A stretch of DNA of 64,000 bases from Oscillospiraceae bacterium (GTDB lineage: Bacteria > Bacillota > Clostridia > Oscillospirales > Ruminococcaceae): assembly GCA_009776305.1 (NCBI GenBank), contig WRLY01000005.1, positions 1 through 64,000 on the forward strand, given 5' to 3'. Shown piece after piece: positions 51,754-60,619 of the stretch (its first letter is position 1; each line of letters opens with the position of its first letter). The translations under genes were made by a program, and so were the position numbers. The notes beneath the pieces are model-generated. The model searched no databases. It worked only from the letters and a program-made list of their open reading frames with translations, and was not told the origin of the DNA.

Positions 51754-51774
51754 ATTTTGAAGTTAAACGACTAT

Positions 51775-51808
51775 AAAAAATTCCCGTTTTTTAAAGCGGG
51801 AATTTTTT
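51775..51808. terminator. Bidirectional intrinsic terminator
   Basis: AAAATTCCCG and CGGGAATTTT arms between convergent genes, with T runs on both strands. Confidence 0.9.
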
Positions 51809-51815
51809 ATTTTTA

Positions 51816-52340
51816 TTAACCCTTAGACGGTTCCAGCACTGCATAATGCCCGTCATCCCTTTTATAAACCACATTCACATCGCCCGTTTCGGCGTTCTTG
51901 AACATAAAGAAAGCATGTCCCAACAGATTCATTTGCAAAACAGCCTCGTCAACGCTCATGGGGCGAAGAATAAACTGCTTTTTCCTGATAATCTCATAAG
52001 ACGACTGCTCATCAACGTCTTCAATGAATTCCGACGAGTTGAAAGCCGAAGCCTGCAAACGTTTTTCAACCTTGGTCTTGTTTTTGCGTATTTGTCTGAT
52101 AATCCTTTCAATGCAAGCGTCAAGCGCGTCATTTTTATCCTGCGCTGATTGCTCCGCCCTGAAAATTAAGTTGTCGTGCTTTACGGTAAGCTCTATTGTC
52201 GCCATGCCGCGCTGTGATGACGCTGTGATTTTTGCGTCAAAATTTTCCCCGAAAAATCTTTCAAGCTTGCTTAATCTTGCCTCGGCGTATTCCACCAAGC
52301 CCTCGACCTGCATTTTTTTGGCGGTTACTTTTACAGTCAT
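51816..52340 (-). CDS. hpf: Long ribosome hibernation promoting factor
   Basis: This 174-residue protein has the N-terminal RaiA/HPF domain (about 1-100: YAEARLSKLERFFGE and the helical NDALDACIERIIRQIRKNK) and the C-terminal dimerisation domain (about 118-174: EIIRKKQFILRPMSVDEAVLQMNLLGHAFF) of long HPF. It joins 70S ribosomes into 100S dimers in stationary phase. ATG 52340 has SD AAGGAGG. Length and domains are normal. It has its own promoter. Confidence 0.95.
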   Translation of the reverse strand: MTVKVTAKKMQVEGLVEYAEARLSKLERFFGENFDAKITASSQRGMATIELTVKHDNLIFRAEQSAQDKNDALDACIERIIRQIRKNKTKVEKRLQASAFNSSEFIEDVDEQSSYEIIRKKQFILRPMSVDEAVLQMNLLGHAFFMFKNAETGDVNVVYKRDDGHYAVLEPSKG

Positions 52341-52373
52341 TGCCCGTCCTCCTTATTTGGAATGAATATATTA

Positions 52374-52402
52374 TACCATAAAAGTAAAAAATATACAAGT
52401 CT
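52374..52402 (-). promoter_or_regulatory. Sigma-A promoter of hpf
   Basis: On the minus strand TTGTAT (52397-52402), a 17-bp spacer and TATAAT (52374-52379), about 35 bp upstream of hpf. Confidence 0.7.
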
Positions 52403-52433
52403 TTGAATGATTATTTAGAATTATTTTGCAAAT

Positions 52434-53336
52434 TTATTCCATTAATTTTACCATAACCGCTTTTTGGGCGTGCAGACGGTTTTCCGATTCGTCAAAAATG
52501 GCGTCGGCGTGTTCTTCAAAAACCTTTTCGGTAATTTCCTCGCCTTTATGAGCCGGCAGACAGTGCAAAACCATAACGTCGGGTTTTGCGAGCGCGATGA
52601 TTTCGTCGTTGACTTGGTAACCCGCGAAGTCTTTTCTGCGTTTTTCGGTTTCGGACTCCTTGCCCATAGAAGCCCACACGTCGGTAACTAATACGTCGGC
52701 GTTTTCGGCGGCTTTGCGTGGTTCTCGAACAAGCTCAAAGTCAGAGAAATTCTTTGCGAATTTAAGCGCTTCTTTGTCGGGGTCGTACCCCTCGGGGATA
52801 CAAAGACTTACTTTCATACCGACTTTCAGACAGCCTATGGTCAGGGAATTCGCCATGTTGCCGCCGTCGCCTATAAAGCAGAGTTTTAAGCCCTCTAACT
52901 TGTTTTTATACTCTCGAATTGTCATCAAATCGGCTAAAACCTGGCAGGGGTGCGAAACGTCGGTCAAACCGTTTATGACGGGAATCGAGCTGTGGCGCGC
53001 TAATGTTTCCACGTCAGATTGATTAAACGTCCTAATCATTATACCGTCAAGATACCGCGACAAAACCCGCGCCGTGTCTTCAATAGGCTCGCCTCTGCCA
53101 ATTTGCAGTTCCTTTGACGACAAGAACAGCGCGTAGCCGCCAAGCTGATACATTCCCGTTTCGAAAGAGACCCGCGTTCTTGTGGAGGCTTTCTCAAAAA
53201 TCATGCCTAAGGTTTTACCGCTCAAGCTTTTGTGGGGGATTCCGTGTTTTTGCTCGTATTTTAACTGGTCGGCAAGGTTTAATATTTCTGTAATTTCCTC
53301 AGTTGTTAAATCAAGCATTTTCAGTAGGTGTTTCAT
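52434..53336 (-). CDS. argF: Ornithine carbamoyltransferase
   Basis: This 300-residue enzyme makes citrulline from ornithine and carbamoyl phosphate. It shows the carbamoyl-phosphate motif STRTRVSFETG, HPCQVLADL and the ornithine loop LPAHKGEEITEKV with its preceding HC. Length is typical. It is the last gene of the arginine cluster, 19 nt after a small XRE regulator gene. Carbamoyl-phosphate synthase genes are not in the window. Confidence 0.96.
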   Translation of the reverse strand: MKHLLKMLDLTTEEITEILNLADQLKYEQKHGIPHKSLSGKTLGMIFEKASTRTRVSFETGMYQLGGYALFLSSKELQIGRGEPIEDTARVLSRYLDGIMIRTFNQSDVETLARHSSIPVINGLTDVSHPCQVLADLMTIREYKNKLEGLKLCFIGDGGNMANSLTIGCLKVGMKVSLCIPEGYDPDKEALKFAKNFSDFELVREPRKAAENADVLVTDVWASMGKESETEKRRKDFAGYQVNDEIIALAKPDVMVLHCLPAHKGEEITEKVFEEHADAIFDESENRLHAQKAVMVKLME

Positions 53337-53355
53337 GGTTTATTCCTTTCGGGGT

Positions 53356-53583
53356 TTATGTTAATTTTTTATGTGCGTTTTGATTTTGCGTTCTGCCAAG
53401 CAAATAATCAATGGATACATTAAGATATTCTGCTATTTTATGAAGATTATCTATAGAAATTTTACTGCGCCCGTTAGTCCATTGAGAAAACGAACCGCTT
53501 GAAAATCCTAAATCTCTGCTCATTTGAGAGCCTGTTATATTTCTTTCAGATAAAACATATTTTATATTCTGTATAATATCCAT
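53356..53583 (-). CDS. Small XRE-family regulator between argD and argF
   Basis: This 75-residue protein is a single HTH_3 domain: NIKYVLSERNITGSQMSRDLGFSSG, SFSQWTNGRSKIS and LHKIAEYLNVSIDYLLGR. It lacks any effector domain, as in phage or cassette-type regulators. It shares the IDYLLGRT-like ending with the other XRE gene of the cluster at 55785. Its own promoter overlaps two palindrome-like sites, which suggests autoregulation and a separate control step for argF. Confidence 0.9.
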   Translation of the reverse strand: MDIIQNIKYVLSERNITGSQMSRDLGFSSGSFSQWTNGRSKISIDNLHKIAEYLNVSIDYLLGRTQNQNAHKKLT

Positions 53584-53600
53584 AAAATAACCTTTAAATA

Positions 53601-53638
53601 TTTGTATAAAAAACTGTTGATACCCTTACAAATGTAAG
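53601..53638 (-). promoter_or_regulatory. Promoter and operator-like palindromes of the argD-argF XRE gene
   Basis: On the minus strand TTGTAA (53626-53631), a 17-bp spacer and TATACA (53603-53608). Near-palindromes CTTACAAATGTAAG (53625-53638) and TTTGTATAAA (53601-53610) cover the -35 and -10 elements; the latter resembles TTTGTACAAA sites at 54883 and 56024. Confidence 0.6.
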
Positions 53639-53685
53639 ATATCGTGAATTTATGAAGCAAATTGCAGAAACGGGGTTAAATAGCT

Positions 53686-54864
53686 TTATTGCAATACTTC
53701 CGCCAAAATCGAAAGTCCCCTATCAAGGCTTTGATAATCAATCGTCAGCGGCGGCAACAGCCTTAATTTTTCCTTTGCCGTCAGCGTCAGCAGACCTTTT
53801 TCAAGGGCGGCGTTCATGACGTCTTTGGCGATTTTGGTTTTGAGGGTGATTCCGAGCATAAGACCCAAGCCGTCGATTTTTTCAATTTCATCCAGTTGTA
53901 ATAACTGCTCCCGGATGTAATCGCCCTTTTTCACAACCTCGTCAAGGAAATCGGGATTTGAAACCTTTTCAAGCACTACCAGTCCCCCCGCCATTACAAT
54001 CGGATTTCCGCCGTAGGTAGAGCCGTGAGTACCCGGGGTGAGAACCCCCGCGCATTTTTCGCCGCTCATGCAGACCCCGCCGGGTAAGCCTCCGAATAAG
54101 CCTTTGGCTAATGTGGTTATGTCGGCTTTTTTACCGTTTTTGGGGTAATTCGCGCCGCAGAGGAATTTACCGGTACGCCCTGTACCCGTCTGCACTTCGT
54201 CCGCGATGACAAGAACATCTTTCATAGTGCAAAGCTTGAAAACTTCATTTACAAAATCAATATCAAGCGGGCAAACGCCCCCCTCGCCCTGAATATATTC
54301 AAGCATAACGGCACAGACCGAATCGTCAAGCTTTTGGTTTAAATCGGAGATATTGTTAGGCTCAACGTGGATGAAGCCCTCAAGAAACGGGAAGAAATAA
54401 TTATGAAAATCCTCCTGTCCGGTCGCCGAGAGGGTCGCGATTGTCCTGCCGTGGAAAGAGCCTTTGAGGGTAATGATATTCTGCCTGCCTGTTCCTTTTC
54501 CGTATTTGTCAAAGCTGTATTTTCGCGCGATTTTTATGGCGCACTCGTTTGCCTCTGCACCGGAATTGCTGAAAAACATGTTGGTATAACCTGTAATTTC
54601 ACATAATTTTTCCGCAAAATCCGCGCCGGGCTTATTGTAGTAATAATTTGAGTTATGCTGTAAGGTTTTTAGCTGTTCAGATACAGCCTTAACCCAGTCG
54701 TCGTCGCAGAAACCAAGGGAGTTTGTACCGATTCCCGAGCCGAAGTCGATGTATTTTTTACCGTCTTCGGCGGTAAGGTTTACTCCGTTGCCGTTGGCAA
54801 CGGCAAGGGGGAGCCTCCCGTAGGACTTCATAATGTATTTATCGTGTTTTTCTATAGTATTCAT
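53686..54864 (-). CDS. argD: Acetylornithine aminotransferase
   Basis: This 392-residue PLP class III aminotransferase of the ornithine pathway has FGSGIGTNSLGF, FFSNSGAEANECAIKIAR, LKGSFHGRTIATLSATGQ, VIADEVQTGTGRTG and the PLP lysine in TTLAKGLFGG. ATG 54864 follows AAGGAAGG; an in-frame TTG/ATG upstream at 54891 lacks one. It lies 51 nt after argB. Confidence 0.96.
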   Translation of the reverse strand: MNTIEKHDKYIMKSYGRLPLAVANGNGVNLTAEDGKKYIDFGSGIGTNSLGFCDDDWVKAVSEQLKTLQHNSNYYYNKPGADFAEKLCEITGYTNMFFSNSGAEANECAIKIARKYSFDKYGKGTGRQNIITLKGSFHGRTIATLSATGQEDFHNYFFPFLEGFIHVEPNNISDLNQKLDDSVCAVMLEYIQGEGGVCPLDIDFVNEVFKLCTMKDVLVIADEVQTGTGRTGKFLCGANYPKNGKKADITTLAKGLFGGLPGGVCMSGEKCAGVLTPGTHGSTYGGNPIVMAGGLVVLEKVSNPDFLDEVVKKGDYIREQLLQLDEIEKIDGLGLMLGITLKTKIAKDVMNAALEKGLLTLTAKEKLRLLPPLTIDYQSLDRGLSILAEVLQ

Positions 54865-54882
54865 AGTAGCCTTCCTTTGTAT

Positions 54883-54892
54883 TTTGTACAAA
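54883..54892. promoter_or_regulatory. TTTGTACAAA palindrome before argD
   Basis: Exact 10-bp palindrome in the argB-argD gap. The same sequence occurs at 56024-56033 before the second XRE gene. It is a candidate operator for one of the small XRE proteins. Confidence 0.45.
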
Positions 54893-54915
54893 TATAGTCA
54901 GTTTCAATTCCGCCG

Positions 54916-55773
54916 CTACTTGATAAACATTGTACCCGCGCCCATGTCAGTCAATAATTCTATTAAAATCGAGTGGGGAATTCTGCCGTCTATAATATTC
55001 GCCTTTTTTACCCCCCGGCGCACCGCCTCAACACAGCAGTCGATTTTCGGAATCATGCCGCCTGAAACGATTCCCTGCTCTTTCAAAAGCGGCACGGTGC
55101 TGACGTGAACCGTGTGAATCAGCGTATCTTCGTCGTCCTTGTCCTCAAGTAGCCCTTTTATGTCGGTCAGCAAAATCAGGTTATCCGCGCCTGTTTCGGC
55201 GGCTATGAGGGACGCGGCGGTGTCGGCGTTTACGTTATAAGGAGCGTCCGCCCCGCCCGAATCCGCCACTGTAGCGATTACGGGAATATATCCGTTGTCT
55301 AAAGCCGTGAAAATAACCTCGGGGTTGACCTTGGTTATTTCCCCCACGTAGCCTAAATCCTCGCTTAACTTAACTGCTTCAAGCAGACCGTTATCCAACC
55401 CGCAAAGCCCAATCGCTTTTCCGCCGTGCGAATACAATAAATCTACCAAATCCTTATTCACCTTGCCGCACAGCACCATTTGCACTATTTCGGCTGTTTC
55501 CTTATCGGTATAGCGCAGACCGTTGATAAATTTCGGCTCTTTTCCGATTTTGTTAAGCATGGAGTTTATTTCAGGTCCGCCGCCGTGGACAAGGACAATT
55601 TTGATTCCCACAAGCGATAAAAGTACTATATCGGACATGACGGCGTATTTAAGCGCGTTGTTTGTCATGGCGTTTCCGCCGTATTTTACGACTACGATTT
55701 TGCCGGAGTATTGCTGAATGTAGGGCAATGCCTCAATGAGGACATTTGCGCGGGTGTTGGTGTCTATAAACAT
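54916..55773 (-). CDS. argB: Acetylglutamate kinase
   Basis: This 285-residue enzyme phosphorylates N-acetylglutamate. Family features are KIVVVKYGGNAM, VLVHGGGPEINSML, the N-acetylglutamate site ATVADSGGADAPYNVNADTAA in pieces, LILLTDIKGLL and GGMIPKIDCCVEAV. The N-terminal residues (IDTNTRANVLIEALPYIQQY) resemble the helix that makes arginine-sensitive hexameric forms, so feedback by arginine is likely. Confidence 0.96.
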   Translation of the reverse strand: MFIDTNTRANVLIEALPYIQQYSGKIVVVKYGGNAMTNNALKYAVMSDIVLLSLVGIKIVLVHGGGPEINSMLNKIGKEPKFINGLRYTDKETAEIVQMVLCGKVNKDLVDLLYSHGGKAIGLCGLDNGLLEAVKLSEDLGYVGEITKVNPEVIFTALDNGYIPVIATVADSGGADAPYNVNADTAASLIAAETGADNLILLTDIKGLLEDKDDEDTLIHTVHVSTVPLLKEQGIVSGGMIPKIDCCVEAVRRGVKKANIIDGRIPHSILIELLTDMGAGTMFIK

Positions 55774-55784
55774 TTTGCGTCTCC

Positions 55785-56006
55785 TTATGGATTTATTTCG
55801 GGATTGTCGGTACGCCCCGCTAAATAATCTATTGATATATTTAAATAATCGGCGATTTTGGCGGTGGTGTCAAGTTTAGGTATTTGCCCCCTTTTTAAAT
55901 TATCAACATAGGCTTTTACACCGCATGATGTTAAGAGTTTATTACGGCTCATACCTTGTTTCTTGGCTAACAAATCAATTCTTTCTATCATTTGGTCAAC
56001 ATTCAT
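55785..56006 (-). CDS. Small XRE-family regulator between argJ and argB
   Basis: This 73-residue HTH_3 protein has MIERIDLLAKKQGMSRNKLL, SCGVKAYVDNLKRGQIP and IADYLNISIDYLAGRTDNPE. ATG 56006 follows GAGG; the ORF reaches further upstream but without an SD. It is read into argB (11 nt spacing). Divergent from it lies a 32-codon frame (56124-56222), so the two look like a small cassette inside the arginine cluster. Confidence 0.88.
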   Translation of the reverse strand: MNVDQMIERIDLLAKKQGMSRNKLLTSCGVKAYVDNLKRGQIPKLDTTAKIADYLNISIDYLAGRTDNPEINP

Positions 56007-56023
56007 AATAAACCTCACATTAA

Positions 56024-56093
56024 TTTGTACAAACATACGAATCTTTTAAGTAACAGAGAAAACATTGAAATCTGTAAGTTAAAAGATTATAAT
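56024..56093. promoter_or_regulatory. Divergent control region of the XRE cassette
   Basis: It contains TTTGTACAAA (56024-56033), an inverted repeat CTTTTAAGTAACAGA/TCTGTAAGTTAAAAG (56043-56057 and 56071-56085, 13 of 15 pairs) and a plus-strand promoter TTGAAA (56065-56070), 17 bp, TATAAT (56088-56093). The repeat overlaps the promoter spacer, as expected for XRE repression. Confidence 0.6.
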
Positions 56094-56123
56094 TAAAATA
56101 ACAAAACCCGAAAGGAGCAGATT

Positions 56124-56222
56124 ATGGAAAATATAATCCGAGAAATGTTTAATGATGAAATACAACCTATCAGCAATAAATATCGTTATTATTATGAAGA
56201 CGAGTACAAAGCGTCAAAATGA
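56124..56222 (+). CDS. Short peptide divergent from XRE gene (32 aa; DUF6809-like N-terminus)
   Basis: ATG 56124 follows AAAGGAG and a sigma-A-like promoter. The peptide MENIIREMFNDEIQPISNKY continues YRYYYEDEYKASK and stops one base before the convergent argJ stop. It resembles the first third of small Bacillota proteins (DUF6809-type, about 80-100 residues) often encoded beside XRE regulators; if so, it is truncated, perhaps by the junction with argJ. This family match is from memory and tentative. Confidence 0.5.
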   Translation: MENIIREMFNDEIQPISNKYRYYYEDEYKASK

Positions 56223-57470
56223 TTATGTCCTGTACTCTGCGTTTATTTTAACATAATCATAGGTCAAATCGCAACCCCACGCGACCGACCGATTTAATTC
56301 GGCGTTTTTTTCCTGCAGGTCAATCATTATGGTAACTTCATCGGCTGAAAGAACCTTGTGCGCCAGTTCCTCTGAATAATCCGCACCCGCGCCGTTTTCA
56401 CAGACCAAAACCTTGCCGTTAGCCGACATAATGCTTACCGAAATCTTTTGGGGCTCAAACGCCGCGCCTGAGTATCCCGCCGCGCATAAAATTCTGCCCC
56501 AGTTTGCGTCCGCCGCAAAAACAGCGGTTTTTACAAGACTTGAAGAAATCACCGATTTTGAAATCAGAGAGGCGTCGTCTACGCTCGGCGCGTTTAAAAC
56601 CACACATTCGAGGAGTTTAGTCGCCCCTTCGCCGTCCCGCGCGGTTTCACGCGCTAAGTTGACCATTACGGCGCAAAGAGCGTTAAAAAATACTTCAAAA
56701 TCCGCGTTTTCTGCGGTAATTTCCGTGTTCCCCGCAAGTCCCGACGCCATAACGCAGACCATGTCGTTGGTCGAGGTGTCGCCGTCAACGTTTACGCGGC
56801 TGTAGGAATCAAGGTTCGCGTCGGAGAGAGCTTTTTTAAGCATTAGGGGAGAAATATTCGCGTCTGTTGTAATAAAGCCGAGCATGGTTGCCATATTGGG
56901 ATTTATCATACCGCTACCTTTTGAGATACCGCCGATATGGCAGGTTTTACCGCCGAGTTCAAATTCAAAAGCGAATTCTTTAAGCCGCGTGTCGGTGGTC
57001 ATAATCGCCTTGCATGCGGCTGTGCTTGCAGTTTCAGAATTGCTAAGGTTTCCCGCCAATAGCGGAATATGCTTTTCCAAAGGTGCGGGAGATAATTTTT
57101 GACCTATTACGCCGGTGGACGCAACAATCACGTCTTCGCGGTTTATTTTAAGGCTTTGCGCTGTTAATTCACACATTAATTCGGCAATTTCAACACCGTT
57201 TGAATTACAGGTATTGGCGTTACCTGAATTTACGACCACAGCCTGCGCTATGCCGTTTTTAAGGTGATTTTGAGTTACAGTTATAGGCGCGCCTTTCACT
57301 ACGTTGGTGGTGTAAACCGCCGCCGCCGCGCAGTTTTTTTCACAGTAGATTATGGCTAAATCGTCTTTTTGCGAGCTTGCCTTAATCCCCGCCCGCGTAC
57401 TGCCCGCCGTAAAGCCTTTAGCGGCGCAGACGCCGCCGTTTACAGGCTTACAATTGTCAAAAGAAATCAT
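56223..57470 (-). CDS. argJ: Bifunctional ornithine acetyltransferase / N-acetylglutamate synthase
   Basis: This 415-residue enzyme recycles the acetyl group from acetylornithine to glutamate. It has the self-cleavage site in GMINPNMATMLGF (Thr nucleophile, about residue 195), GISKGSGMI before it, the N-terminal half GVCAAKGFTAGSTRAGIK and the C-terminal WGRILCAAGYSGA. ATG 57470 follows AGGAGAA. It is 12 nt after argC. Downstream lies the XRE cassette, which separates it from argB. Confidence 0.96.
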   Translation of the reverse strand: MISFDNCKPVNGGVCAAKGFTAGSTRAGIKASSQKDDLAIIYCEKNCAAAAVYTTNVVKGAPITVTQNHLKNGIAQAVVVNSGNANTCNSNGVEIAELMCELTAQSLKINREDVIVASTGVIGQKLSPAPLEKHIPLLAGNLSNSETASTAACKAIMTTDTRLKEFAFEFELGGKTCHIGGISKGSGMINPNMATMLGFITTDANISPLMLKKALSDANLDSYSRVNVDGDTSTNDMVCVMASGLAGNTEITAENADFEVFFNALCAVMVNLARETARDGEGATKLLECVVLNAPSVDDASLISKSVISSSLVKTAVFAADANWGRILCAAGYSGAAFEPQKISVSIMSANGKVLVCENGAGADYSEELAHKVLSADEVTIMIDLQEKNAELNRSVAWGCDLTYDYVKINAEYRT

Positions 57471-57482
57471 GTCGTTCTCCTG

Positions 57483-58397
57483 TTAAGTTTTCATTATCTC
57501 AAAGCATTGAACCGCCGCGCCGCTTGCGCCCTTGCCGAGGTTGTCAAGCCGCGCTGTCAGCAGAATTCGCTCGTTTTCAGGGTCGGAGTTGACAAAAATC
57601 TCTAAACCATCAGTTTTACTCAACGCGTTTGCCGCTAAGAAATTATCGTCATACCGCCCAATAATCTTAACCCGCCCGTTCGGATTATTATAATGCTCTT
57701 TATAAACGGAAATTATTTCTTCAGCTGTGAATTTTTTCGGCAGTGTTCGTGTCTGCAAAGGTACGCAGACCACCATTCCGCTGTAGAAATCATCAATAAT
57801 CGGATTAAACATTGGAGGAAAGTCAAGCCCTGAAAGTTTCTGCATTTCGGGCAGATGTTTATGCTGTTGTGAAAGGGCGTAAAGCCTTGCGCTTTCAAGC
57901 TCTAAATTACGGTTTTCGGCTTCATATTCGGTAATCGTTGCCTTGCCGCCGCCGCTGTAGCCCGAAATCGCGTGACAGTAAACGGAATAAACGCGAGGAA
58001 TAATGCCCGCTTTAACAAGCGGATAAACCAGCGAAACAAATCCACCCGCATAACAGCCGGGTACAGCAACCCGCTTTGAATTACGGATTTTTTCCTCCTG
58101 CGCCGTTGATAATTCAGGGAAACCGTAAGTCCATTCGGGGTTTGTTCTGTGGGCTGTGGAGGCGTCAATAACCCGTGTATTGTCGTTTTCAATCAGTGAA
58201 ACAGCTTCCCGCGCCGCGTCGTCGGGGAGGCAGAGGAATACAAAATCAGCGGCGTTGAGCAGCTTTTTACGCTCCTGCACATCTTTGCGTAGTTCAGCGT
58301 CAATTTTTAATATTTCAATATCATTTCTGTTTTCAAGGCGTTCGCGGATATTTAAGCCTGTCGTACCCGCCTCGCCGTCGATGTAGATTTTCTTCAT
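57483..58397 (-). CDS. argC: N-acetyl-gamma-glutamyl-phosphate reductase (type 2)
   Basis: The 304-residue enzyme starts IYIDGEAGTTGLNIRERL, the NADP loop of the shorter type 2 ArgC, and carries the catalytic Cys in VPGCYAGGFVSLVYPL and the His-containing SGYSGGGK. It reduces N-acetylglutamyl phosphate to the semialdehyde. It follows a GNAT gene with 4-nt spacing. Confidence 0.95.
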   Translation of the reverse strand: MKKIYIDGEAGTTGLNIRERLENRNDIEILKIDAELRKDVQERKKLLNAADFVFLCLPDDAAREAVSLIENDNTRVIDASTAHRTNPEWTYGFPELSTAQEEKIRNSKRVAVPGCYAGGFVSLVYPLVKAGIIPRVYSVYCHAISGYSGGGKATITEYEAENRNLELESARLYALSQQHKHLPEMQKLSGLDFPPMFNPIIDDFYSGMVVCVPLQTRTLPKKFTAEEIISVYKEHYNNPNGRVKIIGRYDDNFLAANALSKTDGLEIFVNSDPENERILLTARLDNLGKGASGAAVQCFEIMKT

Positions 58398-58401
58398 TGT
58401 T

Positions 58402-58827
58402 TTATTCCTTTTCGTAATGTATACTCATTCCCGCGCCGTATATATCGCCGAACGGACGGGTTTTGAACCCGAATTTCTCATAAAATAATTCCTTACCCTT
58501 AACGGAAAACAAGAAAACCGATACGTTCTCGCCTTTTACCACTGAATTGTCAACATATTCAAGAAAATCTCCGACTAATTTCTTTCCGAGCCCCTGACTC
58601 TGATATTCGGGAAGTATGATTAAGTCTGTAATAATCCAGTAGTAACCGTTGTCGCCAAGCCCCTTTATCATTCCTACAGCTTTGCCGTTATGCTTTGCCG
58701 CCGCAAAATAGCGTAAATTTTTCAGTCCGAGTTCAAACTGCCTTTCGGAAACGCTCTGCCAACCCGCCGAAACGCGCAGGGCTTTATAATCCTCATAGCT
58801 GATTGTGTTGTCAAATGTATAATCCAT
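58402..58827 (-). CDS. GNAT N-acetyltransferase between argH and argC
   Basis: In this 141-residue GNAT fold protein, the acetyl-CoA loop is in EYQSQGLGKKLVGDF (Q/R-x-x-G-x-G/A type) after ITDLIILP, and the C-terminal FYEKFGFKTRP. The substrate is not shown. Tight packing (3 nt after argH, 4 nt before argC) suggests a job in the pathway, possibly anaplerotic N-acetylglutamate formation, or it may simply be carried along. Confidence 0.85.
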   Translation of the reverse strand: MDYTFDNTISYEDYKALRVSAGWQSVSERQFELGLKNLRYFAAAKHNGKAVGMIKGLGDNGYYWIITDLIILPEYQSQGLGKKLVGDFLEYVDNSVVKGENVSVFLFSVKGKELFYEKFGFKTRPFGDIYGAGMSIHYEKE

Positions 58828-58830
58828 GCC

Positions 58831-60174
58831 TTAACCTTTCATGTAACTGCCCGCCGCGCCTTCGCTTTTTCTGTTTAATACGCAGTTTTCAAGCTTAATA
58901 GCCTCATAAATATCATCATCGAATAAATGACTCGCCTTTTTGTAATCTTCAAGCGGCAGATTCTCTAAATCCGCGCTTTTTTTTATGCAAACCGAAACTA
59001 ATTCGCCCGTGATTTTATAAGCGTCACGAAACGCTATGCCTTTTTTGACTAAATAATCGGCGCAATCGGTGGCGTTCAGAAAGCCCGAAGCGGCGGCGTT
59101 TCTCATGTTTTCTTTATTAACTTTGATTGTGGCAAGCATTGGCGTAAAGGTTTCAAGGCATAATTTCACAGTATCAACCGCATCGAAAACAGCTTCCTTC
59201 TCCTCCTGCATATCTTTGTTATAAGCAAGCGGCAAGCCTTTCATCATAACAAGTAAAGTCTGCAAATCCCCGAATACCCGCCCCGCCTTTCCGCGGATAA
59301 GTTCGGCTACGTCGGGGTTTTTCTTTTGGGGCATAATGCTTGAGCCTGTTGAATAGGCGTCGTCAAGCTCGATAAACTTAAATTCCCACGAGCACCATAA
59401 AATTATTTCTTCCGAAAACCGCGAAAGGTGAACCATTATAATTGATAAAGCGCTTGCAATTTCGATACAAAAATCACGGTCGGAAACGCCGTCTAAAGAA
59501 TTATCGCAAGGCTTGTCAAAGCCTAATTTTTCCGCCGTCATTTTGCGGTCAATCGGATAGGTCGTCCCCGCGAGCGCGCCGCTCCCGAGGGGGCAATCTT
59601 CATCCATGCGGGTTTTGGCGTCCTTTAATCGCCCTATATCTCTTGAAAACATTTTAACGTATGCAATTAAATGATGCCCAAAGGTTATCGGTTGCGCCCT
59701 CTGCAAATGCGTGTAGCCGGGCATAATTGTTTCAAGGTGATTATTTGCCGTTTTGACAAGGGTGTCAGTTAAACTGATAAGCAGGTCTTGAATTTCTTTA
59801 ATTTTCCGCCTTAAATAAAGCCTTAAATCTGTAGCTACCTGGTCGTTTCTCGAACGGGCGGTGTGCAGTTTTTTCCCCGCCTCGCCGATACGTTTTGTAA
59901 GTTCAGATTCTATGAACGTATGAATGTCTTCGGCTTCGGGTTCAAAAAGCAAATCGCCGTTTTCTATGTCTTTTAATATTTTTTCAAGTCCGGCAATTAT
60001 TTTTTTACTGTCATCAAGGGGGATAATCCCCGTTTTGCCCAGCATTTCGGCATGGGCAATGCTTCCCTCAATGTCTTCGCGAAACATTCTGCAATCGAAA
60101 GCAATTGACGAGTTAAAGGCGTTTACCTTGCTGTCGGTTTCTTTTGAAAAACGCCCCGCCCATAATTTATCCAT
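58831..60174 (-). CDS. argH: Argininosuccinate lyase
   Basis: This 447-residue enzyme splits argininosuccinate into arginine and fumarate. It shows [14 protein letters not shown] at the start, [19 protein letters not shown], the fumarase-superfamily signature [12 protein letters not shown] and [16 protein letters not shown] 60174 gives the normal length; the open frame extends upstream through the preceding GNAT gene without relation to it. Confidence 0.96.
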   Translation of the reverse strand: MDKLWAGRFSKETDSKVNAFNSSIAFDCRMFREDIEGSIAHAEMLGKTGIIPLDDSKKIIAGLEKILKDIENGDLLFEPEAEDIHTFIESELTKRIGEAGKKLHTARSRNDQVATDLRLYLRRKIKEIQDLLISLTDTLVKTANNHLETIMPGYTHLQRAQPITFGHHLIAYVKMFSRDIGRLKDAKTRMDEDCPLGSGALAGTTYPIDRKMTAEKLGFDKPCDNSLDGVSDRDFCIEIASALSIIMVHLSRFSEEIILWCSWEFKFIELDDAYSTGSSIMPQKKNPDVAELIRGKAGRVFGDLQTLLVMMKGLPLAYNKDMQEEKEAVFDAVDTVKLCLETFTPMLATIKVNKENMRNAAASGFLNATDCADYLVKKGIAFRDAYKITGELVSVCIKKSADLENLPLEDYKKASHLFDDDIYEAIKLENCVLNRKSEGAAGSYMKG

Positions 60175-60178
60175 AAAG

Positions 60179-60616
60179 TCAATCCTTTTCTTTATATCTG
60201 TGCTTACGGGTAGCCGCCTTAGTTTCTTCCTTAAACCCGGCTTTCTCCCAAAAAGCGTTGCCTTCTTCATTTTCGCACAGGACAAACGCCATAGATACAG
60301 TTACGCCTTCTTGATGTAACGCTTCAACCGCTCGGCTCACCAAAGCCTTGCCTGTTCCGCGCCCCTGAAATTCTTCCGCTACGGCAAGGCGGTAGATGAT
60401 ACCGCTTCTGCTGTCGTGTCCCGCGAGAATTGTTCCTATGACTTGACCGTTTTCTTCCGCTATAAAACAGGTATTTGGATTTCTTGTTAGGAATTTGACA
60501 AGTTCCGCCTCGGAGTCATAAAACGCGCATTTTGCGCACATACAGATTCCTTTTGAGTTTTGCCACAGAGCGTAAGCGGCGTTATAATCCGACGGGAAAA
60601 ATTCCCGAATCATCAT
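60179..60616 (-). CDS. GNAT N-acetyltransferase between argG and argH
   Basis: This 145-residue GNAT protein starts [19 protein letters not shown] and has the acetyl-CoA loop [21 protein letters not shown] and C-terminal [26 protein letters not shown] motif near residue 25 gives a Cys-rich patch. It is 3 nt after argG and 4 nt before argH. ArgH fused to GNAT (N-acetylglutamate synthase) is known in some bacteria, so a separate GNAT here could be a N-acetylglutamate synthase; this is inference. Confidence 0.85.
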   Translation of the reverse strand: MMIREFFPSDYNAAYALWQNSKGICMCAKCAFYDSEAELVKFLTRNPNTCFIAEENGQVIGTILAGHDSRSGIIYRLAVAEEFQGRGTGKALVSRAVEALHQEGVTVSMAFVLCENEEGNAFWEKAGFKEETKAATRKHRYKEKD

Positions 60617-60619
60617 TTT

